From the NCBI GenBank assembly GCA_017415715.1, contig JAFQFD010000009.1:1-41871 (forward strand): a DNA stretch of 41,871 nucleotides. Direction: 5' to 3'. The stretch is from Bacteroidales bacterium (GTDB taxonomy: Bacteria; Bacteroidota; Bacteroidia; Bacteroidales; UBA932). Made by a program: the position numbers and the translations under genes. Positions 17,350 through 25,693 of this stretch are shown piece after piece (within the stretch, counting starts at the first letter, position 1; each line of letters begins with the position of its first letter). The notes under the pieces are model-generated. The model searched no databases and was not told the origin of the DNA. It was given only the letters and a program-made list of their open reading frames with translations.

Positions 17350-18144
17350 ATGGTAAATTTCTCTCTTGAAGGCAAAGTTGCTCTGGTAACAGGAGCTGCC
17401 TATGGTATCGGATTCGCTATGGCTCAGGCTCTTGCCGAGGCTGGCGCAAAAATCGCTTTCAACTGCCGTTCACAGGCAAACATGGACAAGGCTCTCGAGG
17501 AGTATGCGAAACTCGGAATAGAAGCCAAAGGATACATCTGCGACTGCACTGACGAGGAAGGCGTGAAGGCCATGGTTGCCGACATCGCAGCCACTCTCGG
17601 ACCTGTAGACATCCTCGTGAACAATGCCGGCATCATCAAGCGCATCCCTATGCACGAGATGGCTGCTGAGGAGTTCCGTCAGGTTGTGGACATCGACCTT
17701 GTTGCTCCTTATATCTGCGCAAAGGCCGTTCTTCCGGGAATGATGGAGAAGAAGGCAGGAAAGATCATCAACGTATGTTCTATGATGTCTGAGCTCGGCC
17801 GCGAGACCGTTTCTGCATATGCATCAGCAAAGGGTGGTCTCAAGATGCTCACAAGAAACATCGCATCAGAGTACGGAGCATACAACATCCAGTGCAACGG
17901 TATCGGACCGGGCTATATCGCCACTCCGCAGACCGCTCCGCTCCGCGAGCGTCAGGCAGACGGCAGCCGCCATCCGTTCGACTCTTTCATCGTGGCGAAG
18001 ACTCCTGCAGAGCGCTGGGGCAACCCGGAGGACCTCATGGGACCTGTAGTATTCCTCGCATCGAATGCTTCGGACTTCGTGAACGGACACGTCCTCTATG
18101 TAGACGGAGGTATCCTCGCTTACATCGGAAAGCAGCCTAAGTAA
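17350..18144 (+). CDS. kduD: KduD-like short-chain dehydrogenase (2-dehydro-3-deoxy-D-gluconate 5-dehydrogenase / gluconate 5-dehydrogenase)
   Basis: The 264-residue protein is a classical SDR: TGAAYGIG cofactor loop (15-22), NNAG (91-94), and the catalytic Ser144, Tyr157 and Lys161 (NVCSMM, YASAK). Family members related to this one reduce 2,5-diketo-3-deoxygluconate (DKII) to 2-keto-3-deoxygluconate, or act on 5-ketogluconate. No signal peptide is present, so it is cytoplasmic. It leads an operon with DUF4861, an EIIC transporter and kduI, which favours the KduD role over gluconate metabolism. Its stop overlaps the next ATG by one base (TAATG). The next pathway enzymes, KDG kinase and aldolase, are not in the window. 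Confidence 0.85.
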   Translation: MVNFSLEGKVALVTGAAYGIGFAMAQALAEAGAKIAFNCRSQANMDKALEEYAKLGIEAKGYICDCTDEEGVKAMVADIAATLGPVDILVNNAGIIKRIPMHEMAAEEFRQVVDIDLVAPYICAKAVLPGMMEKKAGKIINVCSMMSELGRETVSAYASAKGGLKMLTRNIASEYGAYNIQCNGIGPGYIATPQTAPLRERQADGSRHPFDSFIVAKTPAERWGNPEDLMGPVVFLASNASDFVNGHVLYVDGGILAYIGKQPK

Positions 18145-19352
18145 TGATGAGATTCCTATACATGCTTGGAATAACAGCGGCAGTCTGCATTCTTGCAGGC
18201 TGCTCTGCTGCGTCTTTTGAGGTAGTTGTCAGCAATCCTGCAGACTGCGACAGGCAACCGGAGCTGGCCGAGGTCGCTTTGACCGAGGTATGCGCGGCGC
18301 TGGAGCTTGCGGAGGGAGAAGGATTCGTCATCAGGAACGAGGGAAAGGAAGTCCCTTACCAGATCACATATGACGAAAAAGTTGTCTTTCCTGTGACACT
18401 CCAGGCGGGTGAAAAGCAGGCTTATGCTTTCAGAAAAGGCATACCTTCGGCAGTACAGACAATCGCCTGCGGAAAGCATTATCCTGATAAGGACAACGAT
18501 ATCGCATGGGAAAATGACAAGGTCGGATTCCGCATGTATGGCCATAAGCTTGACGTGGCAGCCGGATATGACCTCTTTGCCAAAAGAGGCACCGATCTTC
18601 CTGTCCTTGAAGGTTTTTACAAGAACGAAGTCTCTACAGCACCGACCTGGAACAGATATAACGAACTGCTCGAGACAGACAAGGAAGCGGCATTCCGCTA
18701 TAAGATGGACACAATATCATACCATGTGGACAAAGGATTCGGAATGGACTGCTATGCTGTGGGACCGACCCTCGGAGCCGGCGTGGCCGCACTTGTGGAA
18801 GATGGAAAGATCATATATCCATACTGCTACGACACATTTGAAATCCTCGATAACGGACCGCTCAGATTCACACTCAAGACAACATTCAGGCCGATGAATA
18901 TCGGAGAGGAAAGTGTCGTAGAGACCAGGATCATCACTCTGGATGCCGGTTCACGCATGAACCACACCAGCGTCTCTTATGCCGGCCTTAGCCATGCGAA
19001 GGAGATCGTGGCAGGCATCGTGCTTCGTGACAATGGCATGGAGAGTATTGCAGAGGCGGAAAAAGGATACATATCCTACCCTGCGCCGACACAGAACGCA
19101 GACACCACACAGGTTGTCGACAACGGCATCCTGTATGTGGGACACGCCTACCCTGCGCCTCTGAAGGAGGCAAAAGAGGCTGAAGGACATGTGCTCGCAT
19201 GCAGCGAGTATGTTCCCGGAACACCGTTCGAATACTATTGGGGATTCGGATGGGACCATGCGGACATTCGCTCTTCAGAGGAATGGAACGCATTCCTCGA
19301 GGTGTTCGCCGCACAGGTCAGAAACCCTCTATTGATAGAAATGAAACATTAA
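18144..19352 (+). CDS. DUF4861 family lipoprotein
   Basis: The 402-residue protein starts with a lipoprotein signal (ILAGC, Cys20) and has the DUF4861 layout: an N-terminal beta-rich part (EGFVIRNEGKEVPYQITYD, VTLQAGEKQAYAF), the block WENDKVGFRMYG, then SYHVDKGFGMDCYAVGPTLG and a C-terminal YYWGFGWDHADI. This is a secreted beta-rich family seen near uronate-degradation genes; its biochemical function is not known to me. Two conserved-looking aromatic and acidic clusters (DKGFGMDCY and WGFGWDHAD) could line a sugar site, which is inference. An alternative start three bases later (ATGATG) gives the same signal peptide. It is co-transcribed with kduD upstream and the EIIC gene seven bases downstream, so an extracytoplasmic step in handling keto-uronates is plausible. 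Confidence 0.8.
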   Translation: MMRFLYMLGITAAVCILAGCSAASFEVVVSNPADCDRQPELAEVALTEVCAALELAEGEGFVIRNEGKEVPYQITYDEKVVFPVTLQAGEKQAYAFRKGIPSAVQTIACGKHYPDKDNDIAWENDKVGFRMYGHKLDVAAGYDLFAKRGTDLPVLEGFYKNEVSTAPTWNRYNELLETDKEAAFRYKMDTISYHVDKGFGMDCYAVGPTLGAGVAALVEDGKIIYPYCYDTFEILDNGPLRFTLKTTFRPMNIGEESVVETRIITLDAGSRMNHTSVSYAGLSHAKEIVAGIVLRDNGMESIAEAEKGYISYPAPTQNADTTQVVDNGILYVGHAYPAPLKEAKEAEGHVLACSEYVPGTPFEYYWGFGWDHADIRSSEEWNAFLEVFAAQVRNPLLIEMKH

Positions 19353-19359
19353 ACTTATT

Positions 19360-20778
19360 ATGGAACAAGTATTCAGTTATATCATCGGACTTGGCGCTGC
19401 CGTGATGATGCCTATTATCTTCACGATTCTGGGCGTGTGCATCGGCATCAAGTTCAGCAAGGCCCTCAAGAGCGGCCTTCTGGTGGGAGTCGGATTCGTC
19501 GGACTTTCCGTCATCACGTCACTGCTCACCAGCACTCTCGGACCGGCTCTCAGCAAGGTCGTTGAGATATATGGTCTTCAGCTCAAGGTCTTCGACATGG
19601 GATGGCCTGCAGCGGCATCAGTCGCATACAACACCTCAGTTGGAGCACTCATCATCCCTGTATGTCTGGGCGTCAACCTGCTGATGCTTCTCACAAAGAC
19701 CACCAGGACCGTGAACATCGACCTCTGGAACTACTGGCATTTCGCCTTCATCGGAGCTGTGGTATACTTCGCCGCAGATAACATCTGGTGGGGATTCTTC
19801 GCAGCGATCATCTGCTACATCATCACTCTGATCCTTGCGGACTACACTGCTGACAGATTCCAGAAGTTCTATGATGGAATGGAGGGAATATCCATTCCGC
19901 AGCCTTTCTGCCAGGGATTCGTGCCATTTGCCGAGCTCATCAACAAGGGACTTGACAAGATTCCGGGCATGGACAAGCTCGAGATAGACTCAGAGGGAAT
20001 GAAGAAGAAGTTCGGCCTCCTCGGAGAGCCTCTCTTCCTCGGTATACTCGTGGGAATCATCATCGGAGCCCTCTCGTGCGAGAGCTGGAAGGAAGTTGTG
20101 GACAAGATTCCTTATATTCTTGGAGTAGGTATCAAGATGGGAGCAGTGATGGAGCTCATCCCTCGCATCACTTCCCTCTTCATTGAAGGTCTGAAGCCGA
20201 TTTCGGAAGCTACACGCGACCTTATCAACAGGAAGTTCAAAGGCGCCAAGGGCCTCAGCATCGGCATGAGCCCTGCACTTGTGATCGGACATCCGACCAC
20301 TTTGGTAGTGTCCCTCCTTCTTATCCCTGTGACTCTCATCCTCGCTGTAGTGCTTCCGGGCAACGAGTTCCTTCCGCTCGCATCGCTTGCAGGAATGTTC
20401 TACATCTTCCCTCTCATACTTCCTATCACAAAGGGAAATGTCGTGAAATCGTTCATCATCGGACTTGTAGTGATCCTCATCGGCCTGTATTTCGTGACAG
20501 ACCTTGCTCCTTATTTCACTCTTGCCGCCCATGACGTATATGCGGCTACAGGAGATGCTGCGGTAGCTATTCCTGAGGGATTCGACGGCGGCTCGCTCGA
20601 CTTCGCGTCAAGCCCGCTCGCATGGGTGATCTTCCACCTTTCATATTCACTCAAGTGGATCGGCGTGACAGTCCTCGTGCTCATCACCATGTTCCTGATG
20701 TTCCTCAACCGCAGAGCCATCATCAAGTATCAGAAGGCGGCTGCAGAGGCAGAAAACACAGAAAATAATCAACAGTAA
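19360..20778 (+). CDS. Orphan PTS EIIC, galactitol (GatC) family; candidate uronate transporter
   Basis: The 472-residue protein is an integral membrane protein with roughly 10-12 hydrophobic segments and matches the EIIC-GAT family (GatC of E. coli is about 450 residues): [66 protein letters not shown] and [16 protein letters not shown]. No EIIA, EIIB, HPr or Enzyme I gene lies in the window, and Bacteroidetes generally lack a PTS, so phosphorylation-coupled transport is unlikely. Sitting between DUF4861 and a secreted KduI and downstream of kduD, it may carry a keto-deoxy-uronate across the inner membrane. That function is inference. The C-terminus ([14 protein letters not shown]) is a short hydrophilic tail with no fused IIB domain. 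Confidence 0.88.
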   Translation: MEQVFSYIIGLGAAVMMPIIFTILGVCIGIKFSKALKSGLLVGVGFVGLSVITSLLTSTLGPALSKVVEIYGLQLKVFDMGWPAAASVAYNTSVGALIIPVCLGVNLLMLLTKTTRTVNIDLWNYWHFAFIGAVVYFAADNIWWGFFAAIICYIITLILADYTADRFQKFYDGMEGISIPQPFCQGFVPFAELINKGLDKIPGMDKLEIDSEGMKKKFGLLGEPLFLGILVGIIIGALSCESWKEVVDKIPYILGVGIKMGAVMELIPRITSLFIEGLKPISEATRDLINRKFKGAKGLSIGMSPALVIGHPTTLVVSLLLIPVTLILAVVLPGNEFLPLASLAGMFYIFPLILPITKGNVVKSFIIGLVVILIGLYFVTDLAPYFTLAAHDVYAATGDAAVAIPEGFDGGSLDFASSPLAWVIFHLSYSLKWIGVTVLVLITMFLMFLNRRAIIKYQKAAAEAENTENNQQ

Positions 20779-20782
20779 TATT

Positions 20783-21724
20783 ATGAAGAAGTTTGTTTTA
20801 TTCACATTAATGAGTCTTATGACAATGGCAGCAAACGCACAGCTGAACTACACCGTTCAGACAGCATGTCATCCTGATGACGTAAAGCATTATGACACAG
20901 AGCGTCTCCGTGGCGCATTCCTTATGGAGAAGGTAATGTCTCCTGACGAGATCAATCTCACTTACACTCTTTATGACCGCCTCATCTACGGCGGCGTGAT
21001 GCCTGTGAACCAGACACTCGTTCTCGAGACTTTCGACGAGCTCAAGGCTGAGCACTTCCTCGACAGACGTGAGCTTGGCGTGATCAATGTCGGTGGCGAC
21101 GGAGTCGTGACAGTTGACGGCAAGGAGTATCCTATGTCATTCAAGGAAGGCCTCTATGTAGGCTGCGGCAAGAAGGAAGTCACTTTCAGAAGCGTTGACC
21201 CTGCAAACCCTGCAAAGTTCTACATCAACTCTACCCCTGCATACAAGGAGTATGTGACTCAGCTCATCACAACTGACAAGAACGCAGACCCTAAGAAGTA
21301 TGCGATCGCACAGTCTGACCACTACGGAAAGATGGAGGACAGCAACGACCGCATCGTGAACCAGCTGATCGTAAGCTCTGTTCTCGGCAAGAAGAAGGGC
21401 GGCGGAACAAACCAGCTCCAGATGGGTCTGACCGAGCTCCTTCCTGGCTCTGTATGGAACACAATGCCGGCTCACACCCACACACGCCGCATGGAGGCAT
21501 ACTTCTACTTCAACGTGACTCCGGGCAACGCGATCTGCCACCTCATGGGCGAGCCTAAGCAGCAGCGCCTCGTATGGATGCAGAACGAGCAGGCCATCAC
21601 CTCACCTGAGTGGTCGATCCACGCAGCAGCAGGAACCAGCAACTACATGTTCATCTGGGGAATGGGAGGAGAGAACCTCAACTACGGTGACAAGGACGAA
21701 ATCCCATACACAGAAATGAGATAA
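20783..21724 (+). CDS. kduI: KduI, 5-keto-4-deoxyuronate isomerase with signal peptide
   Basis: The 313-residue protein is a cupin isomerase that converts 5-keto-4-deoxyuronate (DKI) to 2,5-diketo-3-deoxygluconate (DKII). The zinc ligands are His231, His233, Glu238 and His280 ([23 protein letters not shown]); their spacing of 2, 7 and 49 equals that of E. coli KduI (196, 198, 203, 245). The protein is 35 residues longer than the 278-residue E. coli enzyme, all at the N-terminus, where [20 protein letters not shown] is a clean signal peptide with an ANA-Q cleavage site and no lipobox. It should therefore be periplasmic, whereas the classical enzyme is cytoplasmic. The only plausible start is this ATG, four bases after the EIIC stop. 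A terminator follows at 21764. Confidence 0.93.
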   Translation: MKKFVLFTLMSLMTMAANAQLNYTVQTACHPDDVKHYDTERLRGAFLMEKVMSPDEINLTYTLYDRLIYGGVMPVNQTLVLETFDELKAEHFLDRRELGVINVGGDGVVTVDGKEYPMSFKEGLYVGCGKKEVTFRSVDPANPAKFYINSTPAYKEYVTQLITTDKNADPKKYAIAQSDHYGKMEDSNDRIVNQLIVSSVLGKKKGGGTNQLQMGLTELLPGSVWNTMPAHTHTRRMEAYFYFNVTPGNAICHLMGEPKQQRLVWMQNEQAITSPEWSIHAAAGTSNYMFIWGMGGENLNYGDKDEIPYTEMR

Positions 21725-21763
21725 TGACAACGTCCTCCCGGCATGACCGGGACACATGATACG

Positions 21764-21798
21764 AATGAGCCGACTCTTTTTAGGAGAGCCGGCTCATT
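21764..21798 (+). terminator. Rho-independent terminator of the kdu operon
   Basis: A 14-bp stem with one G-T pair (21764-21777 with 21785-21798), a seven-base loop and a T-rich tail lie 40 bases after kduI. The mirrored arms read AATGAGCC... and ...GGCTCATT. Confidence 0.85.
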
Positions 21799-21879
21799 TC
21801 TTTCTATAACCACGCCACCAGAAGCCACTTGACCAGACATACCACCTGACACTCACACGCAGCATACCCACCACCGCTG

Positions 21880-22276
21880 CCAAGCCCTTCTCAGCGCTCC
21901 CACATCCGCTTCGCTGCACTATCTGCCGAAAATTCCTACAATTTTCCACCGCGAAGCCTATCCCAGGACCCTCTCGTCCGCTTCGCTGCACGGAAATCCC
22001 CGAGACCTCGTATTTTTCACTCGCGAAGCCCTTCTCAGCGCCGTCTCGTCCGCTTCGCTGCACAAAACATAGTTACATCCACTCATTTCATGCAGCGAGG
22101 CGCATCACAGGGGCTTTTGGTCGGCTTCGCTGCACAGGAATCCCCGAGACCTCGTATTTTTCACTCGCGAAGCCTATCTCAGCGCCGTCTCGTACGCTTC
22201 GCTGCACAAAACATAGCAAGAGCCACTCATTTCATGCAGCGAGGCGTATCTGGAGGCGCTTTCATCTGCTTCGCCA
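21880..22276. repeat. Six-copy palindromic tandem array with 71-bp period
   Basis: Six related cores of 40-43 bases start at about 21880, 21950, 22022, 22093, 22166 and 22237. Each begins with GCGAAGCC or CAGCGAGGCG and ends with CGCTTCGCTGCAC (the last is degenerate), so each can fold as a hairpin on GCGAAGC/GCTTCGC. The cores are separated by 29-30-base A/T-richer segments. Segments 2 and 4 are almost identical (CCCCGAGACCTCGTATTTTT), as are 3 and 5 (AAAACATAG and CACTCATTTCATG), so the true unit is a two-core block of about 144 bp that was duplicated. No gene is present. Confidence 0.85.
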
Positions 22277-22512
22277 CGGGGGTGGGGCGGGCTGACTCGG
22301 CACATGGGTGCCATGCTTGACGAGTATTTGGAGGCGTCCGGCAGAAAATCGGCCAGTTTTATGATGGACGGTGTCGATTTCGGTGAGTTTTGGGTGGTTT
22401 CGGGTACCGTCCGACATATTTTGGGCGATTTTGTTGATGGACGGTGTATGGAGTTAATGGTATTGTACTGCCGGAGCTGTGGGGCACGTTATGGAACAGG
22501 TCACGCGACATG
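22277..22512. other. Gene-free spacer with short repeats
   Basis: No convincing gene is seen here. TGATGGACGGTGT occurs twice (22362-22374 and 22435-22447) with the inverted piece ACCGTCC between them at 22406-22412, so alternative hairpins are possible. AAAATCGGCC occurs both near 22346 and at the start of the terminator at 22515. Open frames on both strands are short and lack a family signature. Confidence 0.5.
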
Positions 22513-22555
22513 AAAAATCGGCCGGGGGATCCAAAGCAAGATTCCACCCGGCCGA
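22513..22555 (-). terminator. Terminator of the TonB-receptor operon
   Basis: On the minus strand a GC-rich 9-bp stem (22555-22547 with 22526-22518, TCGGCCGGG and its mirror) is followed by a run of five T (22517-22513). It lies about 20 bases after the last gene of the leftward operon. Confidence 0.8.
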
Positions 22556-22575
22556 GTTCAGTATCTGTATATCTG

Positions 22576-24135
22576 TTATTTGTTCTTTACGCAGCGGATT
22601 GATGCTCCTGAGAGGAAGTTGCCGTATGCGACAGACAACTTCTCGTTGGATGCATTGTAGAGAGGCATGAAGTAGTGGTACTGCACGTTTGTCATTACTC
22701 CGTCAGCATCTGTCTTTACCTGATGCAGAGATGAACCGATAACGTATGACATCACGCCATATATGTCGTTATAGTTGGTCACCATGTAGGTGCCGTTTCC
22801 TGTAACGCTGGTCTTGTTTCTTGCACTTGCGAACTGCCATGGCCAGCCTGCTTCTGCGAGAACTGCGAGGCTTGCACCTTTGATTGTAGCGTCATAGTAA
22901 GGAGCAGATGTATTGACCAGAGCGCTGTTTGAGCTGTGACCTACGAGGCCTGTCATCTCAGTGACTGTAGGGATGTGCCAGCCTGCCGGGCAGATACCCT
23001 GGCAGCCTTCGAATGTACCCGCATTGTCTGCTGTGATCTCCTCAACGCCAAATGCTGTAGCTGCATCGTAGAGGAGTCCGAGAGTCTCGGCGAGAGCCGG
23101 ATCAGCAACCTTGTCGACATTTGCCGCAGGATACCAGATGCCTGCATCCTCTGCAGGGTCGCTTGACACTGTGCGGTCGCGCGGGATGAAGCGGAGGTTC
23201 TCAGCCATCCAGGTGTTGCCGTCTGCAAGAACCACTGTCTTGTACTTCACTCCATCATACATGAAATATCCGTCATGCTCAGTGAACTCTACAGGAAGTT
23301 CTTCTGTAGTTCCCTCTCCCTCGAACTCGAACTCGATCTCGCCCTCGTCTGTCCAGTTCTCGATCTCGCCTGATGCGCTTACGATCATGTCATCAGCAAC
23401 GATGCGCGCATTGATGGTGTACTGTCCTCCTGACTTGAGAGTCATCTCTGCGAGAGGCTGGGTCACCTTCTTGCCGTTTGAGAGGGCAACCACGAGCTGA
23501 AGCTTTGCTGTGCCTGGCACAATGATGGCCTTCCATACTTTTCCGGCTGTAGCCTCGTATGCCTTTACATCAGCAGCTTCTGCCGCTGCAGTGACTGTCA
23601 TAGCCTCAAGGTCAAGCGCTGCAGAAGCTGCAGAACCGGCGAGTACGACGCTCTCGACAGTAGCGCCAGACTGGTTGTCGACATTCACCACAAGCTTTGT
23701 CATCATATGCTTGAAGACCATTGTGATGGCATTAAGAGTAGGGAGCACGCCCTTCTTTGACGCTGCCATGAAGTCTGCCTGAGCGATGCCTTCTGTCTGG
23801 TCGAGGACAGCAGCATAAGCTGTAGGAACACCTTCTGCTGAATATGGATAGTATGCATATACATCAGCCTCTGAATATGCGTCAGCATACCAGGTGAGTT
23901 CGCCTGCGAACACAGTGCCGTCGAAGGTGAGGCACTCGTTCGCTGCGTATGCTTCAGTGTCGTTTACCTTTGTCATTGTGAGACCGATCCGGTCACCTGA
24001 TTCGAAGTTCACTTCAGTAGCCTTGGTGATTACAGGCTCTACCTGAACCTTTCCCGGAACCATATCAGGCTCTACGGTGTGCTGGCAGGCTGCAAGAGCA
24101 AGCGCTGCGAGCGCGAGTGTGAGATAACGTTTCAT
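22576..24135 (-). CDS. Fimbrillin-like / FISUMP lipoprotein
   Basis: The ATG at 24135 starts a lipoprotein signal (LALAAC, Cys17) and gives 519 residues; the frame open further upstream runs through the REP-like spacer and is not used. The first part (about 20-275) is fimbrillin/Mfa-like (EADVYAYYPYS, FKHMMTKLVVNV, SGGQYTINARI). After an acidic linker (EIEFEFEGEGTTEE) comes a FISUMP domain (about 310-519): TVVLADGNTWMAENLRF, CPAGWHIPTVTEM and the closing SGASIRCVKN. FISUMP domains are common on surface proteins of Bacteroidetes and Fibrobacteres and their ligand is unknown to me. It is last in the operon with a TonB-dependent receptor, DUF4876 and DUF6850 proteins, and probably an exposed accessory. 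Confidence 0.85.
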   Translation of the reverse strand: MKRYLTLALAALALAACQHTVEPDMVPGKVQVEPVITKATEVNFESGDRIGLTMTKVNDTEAYAANECLTFDGTVFAGELTWYADAYSEADVYAYYPYSAEGVPTAYAAVLDQTEGIAQADFMAASKKGVLPTLNAITMVFKHMMTKLVVNVDNQSGATVESVVLAGSAASAALDLEAMTVTAAAEAADVKAYEATAGKVWKAIIVPGTAKLQLVVALSNGKKVTQPLAEMTLKSGGQYTINARIVADDMIVSASGEIENWTDEGEIEFEFEGEGTTEELPVEFTEHDGYFMYDGVKYKTVVLADGNTWMAENLRFIPRDRTVSSDPAEDAGIWYPAANVDKVADPALAETLGLLYDAATAFGVEEITADNAGTFEGCQGICPAGWHIPTVTEMTGLVGHSSNSALVNTSAPYYDATIKGASLAVLAEAGWPWQFASARNKTSVTGNGTYMVTNYNDIYGVMSYVIGSSLHQVKTDADGVMTNVQYHYFMPLYNASNEKLSVAYGNFLSGASIRCVKNK

Positions 24136-24156
24136 AATATTTTGTTTTAAAAATTT

Positions 24157-24196
24157 ATCATTCAGATCCCCGATCAGGTCGGGGATGACGGGGTCA
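24157..24196. repeat. REP-like palindrome between DUF6850 and FISUMP genes
   Basis: An ATCATTCAGATC start, a hairpin (ATCCCCGA at 24166-24173 with TCGGGGAT at 24179-24186) and a GATGACGGGGTCA end. The terminal TCA is the reverse complement of the TGA stop of the DUF6850 gene. It is the same type of element as at 26914-26963, with a different hairpin. Confidence 0.75.
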
Positions 24197-25693
24197 GAAA
24201 TTATATCCAAGTTTAAGGGTGGCGTCGTAACGGCTGGCCGGAGTGGCAAGTCCTACGCCATGAAGCATGCTTCCTGCAGCCTCGACATAGAGTCCTTTCC
24301 AGAAATTGTACCTCAATGACAGACCGGCGCCGAGGCGCTGCGCTGTCGTGTATGCCATCTGGAGGTCATACCAGTCCTGCAGTCTGTATGGGGATGTCTG
24401 CACTCCGGATGCATCGGTCAGCGTCTTGTCCTCTTCGGTCACCGAGCCGGATCCATAGCCGACATGAGCTCCGAGGTCGAAGGCTCCGATATGGAACAAG
24501 GCCTTCAGGCCTGCGTTCCATGTGAGCAGAGACTGCGTATATATATAAGGATACATCTGAGAAGACATCTTTTCCTTCAGGACCACATCAGCATAGGCCA
24601 GCACCTCAACCTTTTCTGAAACGAATTCATATTCAGGAGACAGGGTCCATGTGTTCTCACTGGCAATATTGTTGGATCCGTGCTGAATGACGGTCGCGAC
24701 TCCGTTCGAAGTCACCTTCTCGAGGACATTCTCGTCCAGTTCTCTGCCCTTCCATCCGAAGCCGAGTCTTGCATAGTGCTGCGCCTTCTCTCCTGCATGT
24801 CTATATCCTATCCTTGCGTTGACAGCGTCACCCGGGAAGAGGAACCATATGTATTCCTTCTCACCTATGACACCTGACGTATGAAGATATTCCGCCTCCG
24901 CGAAAAGTCCCTTGTACTGCATCTGGAGGGAGGCTCCGTTGCTGAAGGCCTTCATCGGAAAGCCGTTCATACCATACTCCTGCAGGTGCAGGCCACTGCC
25001 GGTCCAAGGTGCGTACACGCCATACATCATGCCCTTGTCAAGGAATGCGTAATATGATGATTCAGAAGTACCCACCTGGTCTGCCTTTATGGTCTCGCCG
25101 GTCTTTCTGAAGATATAGTTAACACCTGCGGCAAAGTCTCCTGCATGGTACATGAGGCCCGGAGAGACGGTCATGTCAAGCCACCAGTTATCGTGCCTGA
25201 GGTCTTTCCTCTTGGCCATGTTCGCCGCCTCGAAGTCCATCATCGCGCCGATACGCCAGCCTGGCGTCAGATCATATGATATGCCTCCGTCGAAAGCATA
25301 TGTCTGCAAAGTCTTGCGTCCAGGAGTGAACTCCAGCACATCCACAGGGTAGAATCCCGGATGTATGGACATTGATCCGCACATGTCATAACCCTCGGTC
25401 TGGACGAATGAGAACGAACCCTTCAGAGTCATCTTCTCCAGATGGCGGATGCTGGCGGTCACCGCACCCGCGCTCCAGCCCTGACGGGCCTGCGACGGGT
25501 CGCGGAACTCCCCGCCCTCATATCCGGTGAACAGCTCGGCATATGAACGCGAAACTGTGTCCTGACGCACTCCGGTGATGTTTTGAGAGTCATTCCACAG
25601 GTTGCCTCTCAGCACCCTTTTGTATGTCTGGGCCGAGACAGCCATGCTGCAAAGGAGCAGGCAGAAAGCGCATATGTATCTTGACTTACTCAT
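24194..25693 (-). CDS. DUF6850 family outer-membrane beta-barrel protein
   Basis: The ATG at 25693 starts a signal peptide (MSKSRYICAFCLLLCSMAVSAQ, cleaved after VSA) and overlaps the end of the DUF4876 gene by eight bases; 499 residues follow. The sequence is a run of alternating hydrophobic strands with aromatic girdles (GISYDLTPGWRIGAMMDFEA, FAAGVNYIFRKTG, HYARLGFGWKGRELD) and ends in an outer-membrane sorting signal, YDATLKLGYNF, with a C-terminal Phe. This is the DUF6850 barrel that accompanies DUF4876 lipoproteins and a TonB-dependent receptor in Bacteroidetes. What it transports or anchors is unknown to me. Confidence 0.85.
   Translation of the reverse strand: MSKSRYICAFCLLLCSMAVSAQTYKRVLRGNLWNDSQNITGVRQDTVSRSYAELFTGYEGGEFRDPSQARQGWSAGAVTASIRHLEKMTLKGSFSFVQTEGYDMCGSMSIHPGFYPVDVLEFTPGRKTLQTYAFDGGISYDLTPGWRIGAMMDFEAANMAKRKDLRHDNWWLDMTVSPGLMYHAGDFAAGVNYIFRKTGETIKADQVGTSESSYYAFLDKGMMYGVYAPWTGSGLHLQEYGMNGFPMKAFSNGASLQMQYKGLFAEAEYLHTSGVIGEKEYIWFLFPGDAVNARIGYRHAGEKAQHYARLGFGWKGRELDENVLEKVTSNGVATVIQHGSNNIASENTWTLSPEYEFVSEKVEVLAYADVVLKEKMSSQMYPYIYTQSLLTWNAGLKALFHIGAFDLGAHVGYGSGSVTEEDKTLTDASGVQTSPYRLQDWYDLQMAYTTAQRLGAGLSLRYNFWKGLYVEAAGSMLHGVGLATPASRYDATLKLGYNF

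Noticed and set aside
19360-21724. Complete PTS operon
   Set aside because: No EIIA, EIIB, HPr or Enzyme I gene is present around the EIIC gene.
21880-22276. CRISPR array
   Set aside because: Intervals repeat themselves in pairs, the cores are divergent, and no cas gene is in the window; the pattern is block duplication.
24136-24249. Upstream start of the FISUMP lipoprotein
   Set aside because: The extra 38 residues are translated from the REP-like spacer; the signal peptide begins at 24135.
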